DNA of 14,273 nucleotides from Oscillibacter sp. (lineage in GTDB: Bacteria > Bacillota > Clostridia > Oscillospirales > Oscillospiraceae), in contig VSMY01000068.1 of NCBI GenBank assembly GCA_009773995.1, positions 1 to 14,273 of the forward strand, written 5' to 3'. The translations under genes were made by a program, and so were the position numbers. Positions 6,022-13,506 of the stretch are shown here, in pieces (the first letter of the stretch is position 1; each line of letters opens with the position of its first letter). Below the pieces are notes generated by a model. It was not told where the DNA came from and did no database searches. It was given only the letters and a program-made list of their open reading frames with translations.

Positions 6022-6792
6022 TTAGGCGAAGCGGCCGACGTCGCTGGTGGCCTTGGTCATCACCTGGTCATACATCTTGGTGACCTGGGCGGCGCTTTGC
6101 AGCGCCCGCTGATAGGTAATCATCTCCGTCATCTGCTTGACCATGTCGCTGTTGGAACGCTCCAGGTATTTGTTCCATATCTCAAAATTCTCGCTCTGCC
6201 GGGCGCCCTCGCCGGTAAACAGCCCCCGGTCGTTCCGCTCCAGGGCCTGGTTGTCCTCGAAGCTGTAAACGCCCAGCCGGCCGATGGCGGTGCCCCCGCC
6301 CTGTTCCGGCGGCTGGTCGAAGTAGATAACGCCCTGGGCGTCGCCCCGGATTTTGTCGGTGCCCAGGTAAATGGGCTGGCCCTGGGGGTCCAGCACCTGG
6401 CCGAAGCCGGGCAGGCAGAGGTAGCCCTCGTCATCCAGGCAGAAGTTGCCCATCCGGGTGTAGCCCACATTGCCCTCCGGGTCCTGGACGGCGAAGAAGC
6501 CGTCTCCCACAATGGCGAAGTCCAGGGCCAGCTCCGTGGGCTCCGGGATGCCCTGGCTGTAATCCGTGTAGATGTCGCTGGCCGCCCGTATGTAGCTCTG
6601 CCGGCCGATTTCCGTGCCGCCGCTCTCATCCACCGTCACCCGGCTGTACATCACGTCGTCAAAGGTGGTCGCCACATAGCGCTCCTGTTTGTATCCCGAC
6701 GTGGAGATGTTCACGATATTGTTTCCGATGACATTGAGGTTGTGCTGGTGGGTCAGCATGGCGGAGGTCAGATTGTAAAAGCCTTTATACAC
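6022..6792 (-). CDS. flgF: Flagellar basal-body rod protein, FlgF/FlhO type
   Basis: A 256-residue rod-family protein, paralogous to the next gene in the operon. The N-terminal motif LNVIGNNIVNISTSGYKQ (about 19-36), a central IVGDGFFAV motif and the C-terminal segment ERSNSDMVKQMTEMITYQRA match the family. The two rod genes together resemble the flhO-flhP pair of Bacillus and the flgF-flgG pair elsewhere. The start is GTG with GAGGGG 7 bases upstream, lying inside the end of the sigma-factor gene (3-bp gap between the reading frames). It sits unusually between fliA and cheC, showing that this lineage has placed rod genes inside the sigma/chemotaxis block. Whether it is strictly FlgF or a second FlgG is uncertain. 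Confidence 0.82.
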   Translation of the reverse strand: MYKGFYNLTSAMLTHQHNLNVIGNNIVNISTSGYKQERYVATTFDDVMYSRVTVDESGGTEIGRQSYIRAASDIYTDYSQGIPEPTELALDFAIVGDGFFAVQDPEGNVGYTRMGNFCLDDEGYLCLPGFGQVLDPQGQPIYLGTDKIRGDAQGVIYFDQPPEQGGGTAIGRLGVYSFEDNQALERNDRGLFTGEGARQSENFEIWNKYLERSNSDMVKQMTEMITYQRALQSAAQVTKMYDQVMTKATSDVGRFA

Positions 6793-6795
6793 GCG

Positions 6796-7632
6796 TTATC
6801 CCCTCTTCCTCTTAGGTTTCGGCTCCGGTTCGTCGCCCAGATAGTTTTCCATATAGGTCCGCAGCTTCTGGATGGCCCTGGTGTGAATCTGGGAAATGCG
6901 GGGCTCGCTGAGCTCCATGACCTGGGCGATTTCCTTCAGGTGCAGATTCCGTTCATAGTACAGGGAGAGGACAATCTGCTCGTTCTCCCGCAAAGACGCG
7001 ATGCCCTGGGCCAGGGCCCGCTGCATTTCCCGCTCCTGAAGCACCAGCTCCGGCTGGCTCCTGGCGTCGCTGGAGGGAACCTCCAGCGGATAGCCCGTGG
7101 CCTCCCGTGTATCCATCAGCACGTCCAGGGACAGGACGTTGCTCAGGGCGATGTTGGCGGCGTCCTTTTGATACCGCTCCTGGGTGATGCCCAGGTAGTC
7201 GGCGATCTCCCCGTCGGTGGGTGTACGCCCCAGGGCGGCGGACAGCTCCGCCGAGGCCACGTCAATCTCCTTGGCCCGCTTTCGGACGTTCCGGGGAATC
7301 CAATCCTGCTTCCGGGCCAGGTCGATGACCATACCCCGGATGCGCTTGGAGACGTAGGTCTCAAACTTCACGCCCTTGTCCGGGTCGAATTTGTCGATGG
7401 CCCCCAGGAGGGTGATGATCCCCTCGTTGATGATATCGTCGATTTGGGCGAAGCTGCTGTAGACGCCCCGAATCTGCATGGCGGCGTTTTTAATCAGCCC
7501 CTCGTAGCGCAGGACCAGGGGCCACTTCAAGCTCTCGTCCCCCGTCTCCTTATAGAGTTGGAGAAGGTCCTGGGTCTCCATCTCCTCAATCTCCCGCTCG
7601 CTGTAGCGAACGGCGGCGGTCATCTCGCTCAC
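6796..7632 (-). CDS. fliA: Flagellar sigma factor FliA/SigD (WhiG family)
   Basis: RNA polymerase sigma factor of the sigma-28 family, expected to transcribe late flagellar and chemotaxis genes. In the 278-residue protein region 2 covers about 35-115, with the core-binding stretch DDIINEGIITLLGAIDKFD and the -10 recognition helix RIRGMVIDLARKQDWIPRN (98-115). Region 3 follows at about 118-185, and region 4 at about 200-263 with the helix-turn-helix LKEIAQVMELSEPRISQIH. A basic tail (KPKRKRG) follows. The start is GTG, overlapping the flhA stop as GTGA, so translation is coupled; ATG 7623 is an alternative that removes three residues. Normally flhF and flhG, and often chemotaxis genes, separate flhA from this gene. 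No anti-sigma factor FlgM is in the window. Confidence 0.95.
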   Translation of the reverse strand: MSEMTAAVRYSEREIEEMETQDLLQLYKETGDESLKWPLVLRYEGLIKNAAMQIRGVYSSFAQIDDIINEGIITLLGAIDKFDPDKGVKFETYVSKRIRGMVIDLARKQDWIPRNVRKRAKEIDVASAELSAALGRTPTDGEIADYLGITQERYQKDAANIALSNVLSLDVLMDTREATGYPLEVPSSDARSQPELVLQEREMQRALAQGIASLRENEQIVLSLYYERNLHLKEIAQVMELSEPRISQIHTRAIQKLRTYMENYLGDEPEPKPKRKRG

Positions 7633-9737
7633 GTGCCCACCGCCCTTCTCTCAGGCCGGGCCGCCGGCTCCAGGGTAATGTTCCCGATGGCCTGGATCTG
7701 CACGGCGCTGGTGATTTCATTAAAGGACAGCACATACACGCCGGGGTAGAACTGGGTAATCATCTTGGAGAAATAGCCCCGGATCACCTGGCTGACCAGG
7801 ATAATGGGCGTCTGGGAGAGGTCGTTGAACTTCTTCATTTGGTTGGCCAGCTGGGAGACGATCTGCTGCATCAGCTCCGGCCCCATGGCCAGGTAGACGC
7901 CCTGCTCGTTCCGGGTGAGGGAGGCGATGATCTTCTTTTCCACCTCCGCGTCCAGGGTGACCACCCGGAGCTGCCCGTCCTCGCAGAAGCGGCGGGTGAT
8001 GGTCCGGGCCAACGCGCCCCGGACCTGCTCCGTGGCGGCGTCGATGTCCCGGCCCTGGGTCAGGGCGTCGGCCAGGGTTTCCACAATGGCCCCCAGGTCC
8101 TTGATGGGCACGCCCTCCTTCAGGAGGTTCCGCAGCACCTTCTCCAGCGTGGAGTAGGAGACGATGGCGGGAATGGCTTCCTCCACCAGCTCCGGGGCGC
8201 TGCGCTTCAAATTGTCCACCAGCTGGATGGTCTCCGCCCGGCCCAGCATCTCGTAGGCGTATTTCTTCACCGTCTCCGACAGGTGGGTCAGCATGACGGA
8301 CAGGGGGTCGATGACGTTGTAACCGTAGATCTCCGCCATCTCCTTGTTCTCCGGCAGAATCCACCGGGAGGGGATGCCGTAGGCGGGCTCGATGGTCTCG
8401 ATGCCGTCGATTTCCCCCAGGGGGTTCGCCGGCTCCAGGGCCAGGTAGTAGTCCACCAGAATCTCGCCCCGGGCCACCTCTTCGCCCCGGATGCGGATCA
8501 CGTACTGGTTCGTCCCCAGGGACGAGGCGTCGTGGAGGCGGATGGAGGGGAAGACGAAGCCCATGTCCTGGGCGTACTGGCGGCGGAAGATGACGATGCG
8601 GCTGATGAGCTTGCCGCCGTGGCTTTCATCCACCATAGGGATGAGGCTGTATCCAAACTCCATCTCGATGGGCTCCACCGAGAGGAGGTTGTAGACGTTG
8701 TTGATATCCTTGTAATAGTCGGTTTCGCTGGGCGCCGCAACCTCGGAGGCCTGCTGCTGCTCCGCCGCGACCTGGAGGGCCTCGGTCTCCTGCCGCTCCC
8801 GTTCCATGCGGCCGCTGACAAACCAGCCCACGCCCAAGAGCAGCCCGCCGCCGATGGCCAGGGCCAGGTGGGGCGTGTTGGGAATCGCCGCCAGGAAGAG
8901 GAGGATGACGCCGGTGGTCATAATGGCCCTGGGCTGGTTTTTGAACTGGCCGATAACGTCCTTGTTGAGGCTTCCCTCAGACACGGACCGGGTGACAATC
9001 ATGCCCGTGGCGGTGGAGATCATCAGCGCCGGAAGCTGGGAGACCAGGCCGTCGCCGATGGTGACGATGGAATAGCGGGACAGCACGTCGGTAAAGGTCC
9101 CGCCGTTCATCAGCATCCCGATGAGGACGCCGCCTACAAAGTTGATCATCGTGATGATCAAGGACATGGTGGCGTCGCCTTTGACAATTTTGGTGGCGCC
9201 GTCCATAGCGCCGTAGAAGTCGGCCTCTTTTTGAATCTTATGCCGGCGGCCCTTGGCCTCCTGCTCGTCGATGAGGCCGGAGGAGAGGTCCGCGTCGATG
9301 GCCATCTGCTTGCCGGGCATGGCGTCCAGGGTAAACCGGGCGGCCACTTCGGCCACGCGCTCGGCGCCCTTGGTGATGACGATAAACTGCACCAGCACGA
9401 TGATCAGGAAGACCACCACACCGACGACGATGTTTCCGCCCGTAATCAGGTTGCCGAAGTTTTGAATCACCGTTCCGGCGTAGCCGTGCCAGAGAATCTG
9501 CCGGGTGGTGGAGACGTTCAGTCCCAGCCGGAACAGCGTGGTAATCAGCAGCAGGGACGGGAAGATGGAAAACTCCAGGGCCTCCGAGATGTTCATGGTG
9601 ATCATCAGGATCATGATGGAAAGCCCGATGTTGACCACCAGCAGGATGTCCAGCAGCTGCGTCGGCAGGGGAATAATCAAAAACAGGACGATGACCACGA
9701 CGGCAAGGGATATCACGTTGTCAAAAATTCTTCTCAA
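7629..9737 (-). CDS. flhA: Flagellar export gate protein FlhA
   Basis: FlhA is the large inner-membrane component of the type III flagellar export gate; its cytosolic domain forms a nonameric ring that docks export substrates. The protein is 702 residues from the start I choose. About eight membrane segments fall in the first 310 residues. Between them lie the family motifs FRLGLNVSTTRQIL, DAMPGKQMAIDADL and GAMDGATKIVKGDA, and the last ~350 residues form the cytosolic domain. The frame is open to a TTG at 9791 (720 residues), but a strong AGGAGGTGA stands 7 bases before the TTG at 9737, and family members start with this first basic and hydrophobic stretch (RRIFDNVISLAVVV), so I take 9737. 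It lies 91 bp after flhB, the widest gap in the export-gate block, and overlaps fliA by 4 bp. Length is normal. Confidence 0.95.
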   Translation of the reverse strand: MRRIFDNVISLAVVVIVLFLIIPLPTQLLDILLVVNIGLSIMILMITMNISEALEFSIFPSLLLITTLFRLGLNVSTTRQILWHGYAGTVIQNFGNLITGGNIVVGVVVFLIIVLVQFIVITKGAERVAEVAARFTLDAMPGKQMAIDADLSSGLIDEQEAKGRRHKIQKEADFYGAMDGATKIVKGDATMSLIITMINFVGGVLIGMLMNGGTFTDVLSRYSIVTIGDGLVSQLPALMISTATGMIVTRSVSEGSLNKDVIGQFKNQPRAIMTTGVILLFLAAIPNTPHLALAIGGGLLLGVGWFVSGRMERERQETEALQVAAEQQQASEVAAPSETDYYKDINNVYNLLSVEPIEMEFGYSLIPMVDESHGGKLISRIVIFRRQYAQDMGFVFPSIRLHDASSLGTNQYVIRIRGEEVARGEILVDYYLALEPANPLGEIDGIETIEPAYGIPSRWILPENKEMAEIYGYNVIDPLSVMLTHLSETVKKYAYEMLGRAETIQLVDNLKRSAPELVEEAIPAIVSYSTLEKVLRNLLKEGVPIKDLGAIVETLADALTQGRDIDAATEQVRGALARTITRRFCEDGQLRVVTLDAEVEKKIIASLTRNEQGVYLAMGPELMQQIVSQLANQMKKFNDLSQTPIILVSQVIRGYFSKMITQFYPGVYVLSFNEITSAVQIQAIGNITLEPAARPERRAVGT

Positions 9738-9744
9738 GCGCCGG

Positions 9745-9753
9745 TCACCTCCT
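9745..9753 (-). promoter_or_regulatory. Ribosome-binding site that fixes the flhA start
   Basis: AGGAGGTGA on the minus strand is the strongest Shine-Dalgarno sequence near flhA. It lies 7 bases before TTG 9737 and would be inside the coding region if the upstream TTG (9791) were used, which has no comparable site. Confidence 0.8.
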
Positions 9754-9800
9754 GTCCCATAGATTCCTTTCCGCCCCGGCTCGTCTTTCAAGGCCGGTCT

Positions 9801-9821
9801 GCCTTATCCTTTGGACAAGGC
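9801..9821 (-). repeat. Small hairpin in the flhB-flhA gap
   Basis: On the minus strand GCCTTGTCC, loop AAA and GGATAAGGC form a 9-bp stem with one G-U pair, 7 bases after the flhB stop. No T-run follows, so it is not a standard terminator. It could be a processing or stability element that changes the flhB to flhA expression ratio. A weaker CCGGC/GCCGG pairing follows in the same leader. Confidence 0.4.
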
Positions 9822-9828
9822 GGCAAAT

Positions 9829-10902
9829 TTATTTTACCAATTGATGCTTTTCGTTCAGCCGGAAGATGTAGACCAGCACCTCCGCCACGGGGTTGTAGAG
9901 CTCCGGGGGAATTTCCTGGTCCAGCTCCGCGTCCGCGTACAGGGCGCGGGCCAGGGGCACGTTCTCGATGGTGGGCACCTGATTCTCCTCCGCAATTTTC
10001 ACGATGCGCAGAGCCAGGGAATCCTGTCCCTTGGCAAGGACGATGGGGGCCGCGTCCTCCTCCGGCTTGTAGCGGAGGGCCACGGCGAAGTGAGTGGGGT
10101 TTCGGATGACCACGTCGGCCTTCGGAACCTGCTGCATCATGCGGCTCATCGCCCGCTTGCGCTGCATCTCCTTGATCTTCCCCTTAATCTGGGGGTCGCC
10201 TTCCATCTGTTTGTATTCTTCCTTAATCTCCTGCTTGCTCATGCGGAGGTTCCGCTCATAGTCCCACCGCTGATAGAAGAAATCCGCGGCCGCCAAAGCG
10301 ATGAAGGCGATGCCGATTTTCACGATCATGCCCATCCCTTCGGAAAACAGATGCTGCGCGGAGGCCTGGAGCTCCACATAAAGATATTTGGCGCTCTCAT
10401 GAAACATGCCTTCGATGCTCATATAGACGATGACCATGAGAATGCTGATTTTCAAAAGCCCCTTCAGCGCGTTGATGACGCTTTTCAGGGAGAACAGCCG
10501 TTTGAAGCCCTCCAGGGGATTGATCCGGCTGAATTTCGGTTTCATCAGTTCGCTGCTGACCAGCAGCCTGGTCTGCGCGAAGGTGGCCACAACGGCGCAG
10601 AGCGCCGTTACCAGCGTAATGGGAAGCACGCACCGGACCAGCAGTCCCAGGGCCTGCATCACCAGCTCATGGAGAAGGTCGCCGATGGCCAGGCCCCCGG
10701 CCAGGTCCACCTTGGTAAAGCAAAACCCCATAAAGCCCGCCAGCTGTTCCCCGATATTTCCGGCCATCAGCCAAAACGTGAAGAAGGACCCCAGCAGCGT
10801 GACTACGGCCACCGCGTCCTGACTCAGAAAGACATTACCTTTCTTTCGTTCGTCTCTTCGCTTTTTTGGGGTTGCTTTTTCGGTCTTAGAACTGTCCGCC
10901 AA
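9829..10902 (-). CDS. flhB: Flagellar export switch protein FlhB
   Basis: FlhB is the export-gate protein that switches substrate specificity from rod/hook to filament after cleaving itself. The 357-residue protein starts with the family's charged N-terminus (EKATPKKRRDERKKG, 8-22), has four membrane segments up to about residue 210, and a cytosolic domain with the autocleavage motif NPTH at 268-271 (cut expected between N268 and P269). The start is TTG with AAAGGGGG 7 bases before it; a nearer ATG in another frame leads to an early stop. It follows fliR after 42 bp. Length is normal and all hallmark residues are present. Confidence 0.96.
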   Translation of the reverse strand: MADSSKTEKATPKKRRDERKKGNVFLSQDAVAVVTLLGSFFTFWLMAGNIGEQLAGFMGFCFTKVDLAGGLAIGDLLHELVMQALGLLVRCVLPITLVTALCAVVATFAQTRLLVSSELMKPKFSRINPLEGFKRLFSLKSVINALKGLLKISILMVIVYMSIEGMFHESAKYLYVELQASAQHLFSEGMGMIVKIGIAFIALAAADFFYQRWDYERNLRMSKQEIKEEYKQMEGDPQIKGKIKEMQRKRAMSRMMQQVPKADVVIRNPTHFAVALRYKPEEDAAPIVLAKGQDSLALRIVKIAEENQVPTIENVPLARALYADAELDQEIPPELYNPVAEVLVYIFRLNEKHQLVK

Positions 10903-10944
10903 CTGTCATCCCCCCTTTCGGACGTCCGCGCGGCCTGAAACCCG

Positions 10945-11709
10945 CTATGCCATCAGCCGCAGCATCGTGTGGAGGCTGTCCAGCATGGTTTTTTCCGCCT
11001 CCAGGAGGAACTCGCTGATGGGAAGCATCAGCATCAGCAGCAGGGCCAGGCCGATGATAACCTTCAGCTCGATGTTAATGGAAAACACATTGATTTGGGG
11101 GATGACCTTCATCAAAACGCCCATGCCCAGCTGGCCGATCAGCTCCGCCGCCAGGATCGGCATGCAGAGCTTTACCGCCAGGACGGTGCACTCGATAAAC
11201 AGCTCCAGCGCCAGGTTTGTCAGGTCGTTCCCAATGGAGACGCCGCCGTAGCCCACCACCTCGCCGGAGGTAATCATAATCCGCAGCAGCGTATGGTGGC
11301 CGTTCCCGGCAAAGAAGAGCAGAATCATCAGCGTGTTCAGCAGCGTGCCCGTCACGGACATATTGGAGCGGGAGCCGGGGTCATAGGTCTGGTTCATGGT
11401 CATGCCCATCTGGGTGTCGATGGCCAAACCCGCCATCTGGGGAATATAAAGGAAAAAGTTCACCACCATGCCCAAGGCAAAGCCGATGGTCATTTCCAGC
11501 AAAACGGCCCCCGCAAAGGGCAGCACGCCCGCCGGCGGCTCCAGCCGCCCGCCCGTCACCGAATAGGTGAAGGCCGACAGCAGCAGCGTGAACCCCGCCC
11601 GGAAGGTCCCGGGGATGTTCTGGCGGCTCAGCAGGGGATTGAACAGCACAAAGCCGCTCATCCGGGCCGTAATCAGCAAAAACAGCGTCAGGGCCCCTTC
11701 GTCTATCAT
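10945..11709 (-). CDS. fliR: Flagellar export gate protein FliR
   Basis: FliR is part of the FliP-FliQ-FliR helical export-gate core in the basal-body membrane patch. The 254-residue protein is hydrophobic throughout with about six helices. Family segments include FVLFNPLLSRQNIPGTFRAG near the N-terminus, GLAIDTQMGMTMNQTYDP in the middle, and the PQINVFSINIELKVIIGL stretch near the C-terminus. The ATG follows GGAGG at 8 bases and lies 11 bp after fliQ. Length is usual, and there is no FlhB fusion of the kind seen in some clostridia, since flhB follows as a separate gene. Confidence 0.96.
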   Translation of the reverse strand: MIDEGALTLFLLITARMSGFVLFNPLLSRQNIPGTFRAGFTLLLSAFTYSVTGGRLEPPAGVLPFAGAVLLEMTIGFALGMVVNFFLYIPQMAGLAIDTQMGMTMNQTYDPGSRSNMSVTGTLLNTLMILLFFAGNGHHTLLRIMITSGEVVGYGGVSIGNDLTNLALELFIECTVLAVKLCMPILAAELIGQLGMGVLMKVIPQINVFSINIELKVIIGLALLLMLMLPISEFLLEAEKTMLDSLHTMLRLMA

Positions 11710-11720
11710 AGGCGCCTCCG

Positions 11721-11984
11721 CTACAGCTGGGTCATCAGGTCAAAGACCTCCCGGGCGTACTCCTGGAGCGTCGTCAGCATCCAGCCCCCCGCCAGCAGGA
11801 GGACGCCCACAATGATGACCACCTTCAAAATAAAGCCGATGGTCTGCTCGTGAATCTGGGTCACCGCCTGGAAGATGGCGATCAGCACGCCGGCCAGCAT
11901 GCTCAAAACCAGCATGGGCCCGCCCAGCTTGATGACCACGCCCACGGCGTCCCGCATCACGTCGGTTATCATTCCCGTATCCAT
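11721..11984 (-). CDS. fliQ: Flagellar export gate protein FliQ
   Basis: An 87-residue small membrane protein of the export-gate core, forming the outer turns of the FliP-FliQ-FliR helix. Two hydrophobic hairpin helices are seen (about 16-38 and 48-70), with the family stretch LVAIFQA-like segment (VLIAIFQAVTQIHEQTI) between them. The ATG follows GGAGGG at 8 bases; fliP ends 14 bp before it. Size and order (fliP-fliQ-fliR) are as expected. Confidence 0.95.
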   Translation of the reverse strand: MDTGMITDVMRDAVGVVIKLGGPMLVLSMLAGVLIAIFQAVTQIHEQTIGFILKVVIIVGVLLLAGGWMLTTLQEYAREVFDLMTQL

Positions 11985-11998
11985 TCGTCAGCCCTCCG

Positions 11999-12673
11999 CT
12001 AGTGGAAGCCCCGGACCAGAGTGGAAAACAGCAGCTCCCACCCGTTCAGGGTTACGAACAGCAGCAGCTTGAAAGGCGCGGAAATCATGGACGGCGGCAG
12101 CATAATCATGCCCATGGACATCAGGGTACAGGACACCACAATGTCGATCAGCATAAACGGAATGTACAGCAGCAGTCCAATGGTAAACGCCCTCGACAGC
12201 TCACAGGTCACAAAGGCGGGTACGATGATCCGCAGAGGCAGGGTCTCCACCACCGTCTGGGTATTGACCTCCTCCGGCATATCCACATGGGCCATGTCGC
12301 AGAACATCTCCAGGGTGTTCATGTACGTATTCCGCACCATGAACTCCGACAGGGGCACCGCGGCCCGTTCCAGGAATTCCTCCTGGTCAATCTCCTCCGC
12401 GGCGTAGGGCTCATAGGCCTCTTCCTGAATGCGGGTGATGGTGGGAGACATGGTATAAAACGTCAAAAACAGCGCGAGGCCCACCAATACCATGTTGGGC
12501 GGCGTCTGCTGCGTGCCCATGGCGTTGCGCAGAAACGAAAAGGAGATGATAAACCGGGTAAAGGACGTCATCATCACCACGAGAGAGGGCAGGAGCGTGA
12601 TTGCCGTCATCAGGAAAATAATTTCCAGCGCCTGCACGTTCTCGCCGTTTACATTGATCAGCCCTTCCGGCAC
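11999..12673 (-). CDS. fliP: Flagellar export gate protein FliP
   Basis: FliP makes the pentameric heart of the flagellar export gate. The 224-residue protein has four membrane segments, the QQTPPN motif at 55-60 and the strongly conserved C-terminal half (about 145-214), including VPAFVTCELSRAFTIG and the SMGMIMLPPSMISAPFK stretch. In place of the common SELK there is CELS. The N-terminus is short, as in Bacillus FliP, with no obvious cleavable signal peptide. The start is GTG, preceded by GGAGGTGA, and lies 7 bp after the fliO stop. Confidence 0.96.
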   Translation of the reverse strand: MPEGLINVNGENVQALEIIFLMTAITLLPSLVVMMTSFTRFIISFSFLRNAMGTQQTPPNMVLVGLALFLTFYTMSPTITRIQEEAYEPYAAEEIDQEEFLERAAVPLSEFMVRNTYMNTLEMFCDMAHVDMPEEVNTQTVVETLPLRIIVPAFVTCELSRAFTIGLLLYIPFMLIDIVVSCTLMSMGMIMLPPSMISAPFKLLLFVTLNGWELLFSTLVRGFH

Positions 12674-12680
12674 CTCCGGT

Positions 12681-13052
12681 TCACCTCCGCTCTTTTTGCT
12701 TCATCATGGTAAGAAAAGCCTCTTTAAAGCCCGGCTTTTCACCCTCCGCCGGCTCAGGCGGCTTCCAGGCGGCGGCTTCCTCTCCGGTGAGCTCCGCCAG
12801 CAGGGTCACCCCCGCCGTTCCGGCTCCCAGGAGCAGATACCGATCTCCCACCCGGGCCAGGACCACGCTTTGGTCCCGCCCCAGGGGCAGCCGGTCCAGG
12901 ACCTCCATCCGCCGTCCCCCGGAAAAGGCGCCCAGCGCCCCCCGGCCCGCCACATACTTTGTAAACCAATAGGCCAGGCCGATGATCAGGACGACGCAGA
13001 CCAGCATCCACAAAAAGGAGCCCAAGGCCGCGTCCCCTTCCAGATCCAGCAT
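12681..13052 (-). CDS. fliO: Flagellar biosynthesis protein FliO (FliZ of Bacillus)
   Basis: A 123-residue single-pass membrane protein that assists assembly of the FliP complex. There is one membrane helix at about 12-34 (FLWMLVCVVLIIGLAYWF). It is followed by the FliO-type cytosolic domain with the recognisable pattern MEVLDRLPLGRDQSVVLARVGDRYLLLG (49-76), then a charged tail. It sits between cheY and fliP, the position of fliO/fliZ in other Firmicutes. The ATG has no clear Shine-Dalgarno sequence but lies 4 bp past the cheY stop, so it probably relies on translational coupling. Confidence 0.88.
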   Translation of the reverse strand: MLDLEGDAALGSFLWMLVCVVLIIGLAYWFTKYVAGRGALGAFSGGRRMEVLDRLPLGRDQSVVLARVGDRYLLLGAGTAGVTLLAELTGEEAAAWKPPEPAEGEKPGFKEAFLTMMKQKERR

Positions 13053-13056
13053 CCCG

Positions 13057-13425
13057 TCAGGGATTGCCCAGGATGGTGCTGACGGTCTTCAAAACACGGT
13101 CGGGCTTAAAGGGCTTGACGATGAAGTCCTTCGCACCGGAGCGCACCGCGTCCATGACCATGCTCTCCTGACCCATGGCGGAGCACATCACCACATTAGC
13201 CCCGCTGTCCTTGGCCCGGATGGCCTTCAGGGCCTCCAGTCCGTCCATGTTGGGCATAGTGATGTCCATAATCACCAGGTCCGGGCCAATCTCGCTGAAT
13301 TTCTCCACGGCGTCCGCGCCGTCCACGGCCTCGAACAGTTCGGTGTACCCGTTTTTGCTCAGGGTGTCCTTAATCATTTTCCGCATAAAGGCGGCGTCGT
13401 CGACCAGCAGAATCTTCTTAGCCAT
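13057..13425 (-). CDS. cheY: Chemotaxis response regulator CheY
   Basis: A stand-alone receiver of 122 residues that carries the phosphoryl signal from CheA to the flagellar switch. All catalytic positions are visible: acidic pair D9/D10, phospho-acceptor D54 in VIMDITMPNMDG, S82 at the switch position and K104 in IVKPF. The position directly after the FliN/FliY gene and before fliO is that of cheY in Bacillus. The ATG has AAGGAAGGA about 8 bases upstream. Unlike its neighbours it is preceded by an 80-bp AT-rich gap with a terminator-like hairpin, so it may have its own transcription start. Partners in the window are FliY (target) and CheC (phosphatase). Confidence 0.95.
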   Translation of the reverse strand: MAKKILLVDDAAFMRKMIKDTLSKNGYTELFEAVDGADAVEKFSEIGPDLVIMDITMPNMDGLEALKAIRAKDSGANVVMCSAMGQESMVMDAVRSGAKDFIVKPFKPDRVLKTVSTILGNP

Positions 13426-13483
13426 AGTCTTGTTCCTTCCTTCTTATCCAAAAATAATCATGTATGCCAAATGTTGTTATCTG

Positions 13484-13506
13484 AAAAGCGCCCGGAGCGG
13501 GCCGCT
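13484..13506 (-). terminator. Terminator-like hairpin between fliY and cheY
   Basis: On the minus strand AGCG(G)CCCG and CGGGCGCT pair as an 8-bp stem with one bulged base and a CTC loop, followed by TTTT. It begins at the last base of the fliY stop codon. The short T-run suggests partial termination or attenuation of transcripts coming from fliY, with cheY and the export genes partly separated from it. Confidence 0.5.

Noticed and set aside
6097..7749. 550-codon plus-strand open frame opposite the rod and sigma genes
   Set aside because: It spans three well-supported minus-strand genes and has no recognisable domain; an antisense shadow.
7839..10109. 756-codon plus-strand open frame opposite flhA and flhB
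   Set aside because: The composition is typical of the antisense frame of a high-GC gene (rich in His, Asp, Gly, Gln), and both opposite-strand genes are unmistakable.
13443..13470. TTGGCA-16 bp-GATAAG as a firm promoter for cheY
   Set aside because: The predicted transcript start would fall inside the cheY ribosome site, leaving almost no leader, so I keep it only as a weak possibility in the findings.
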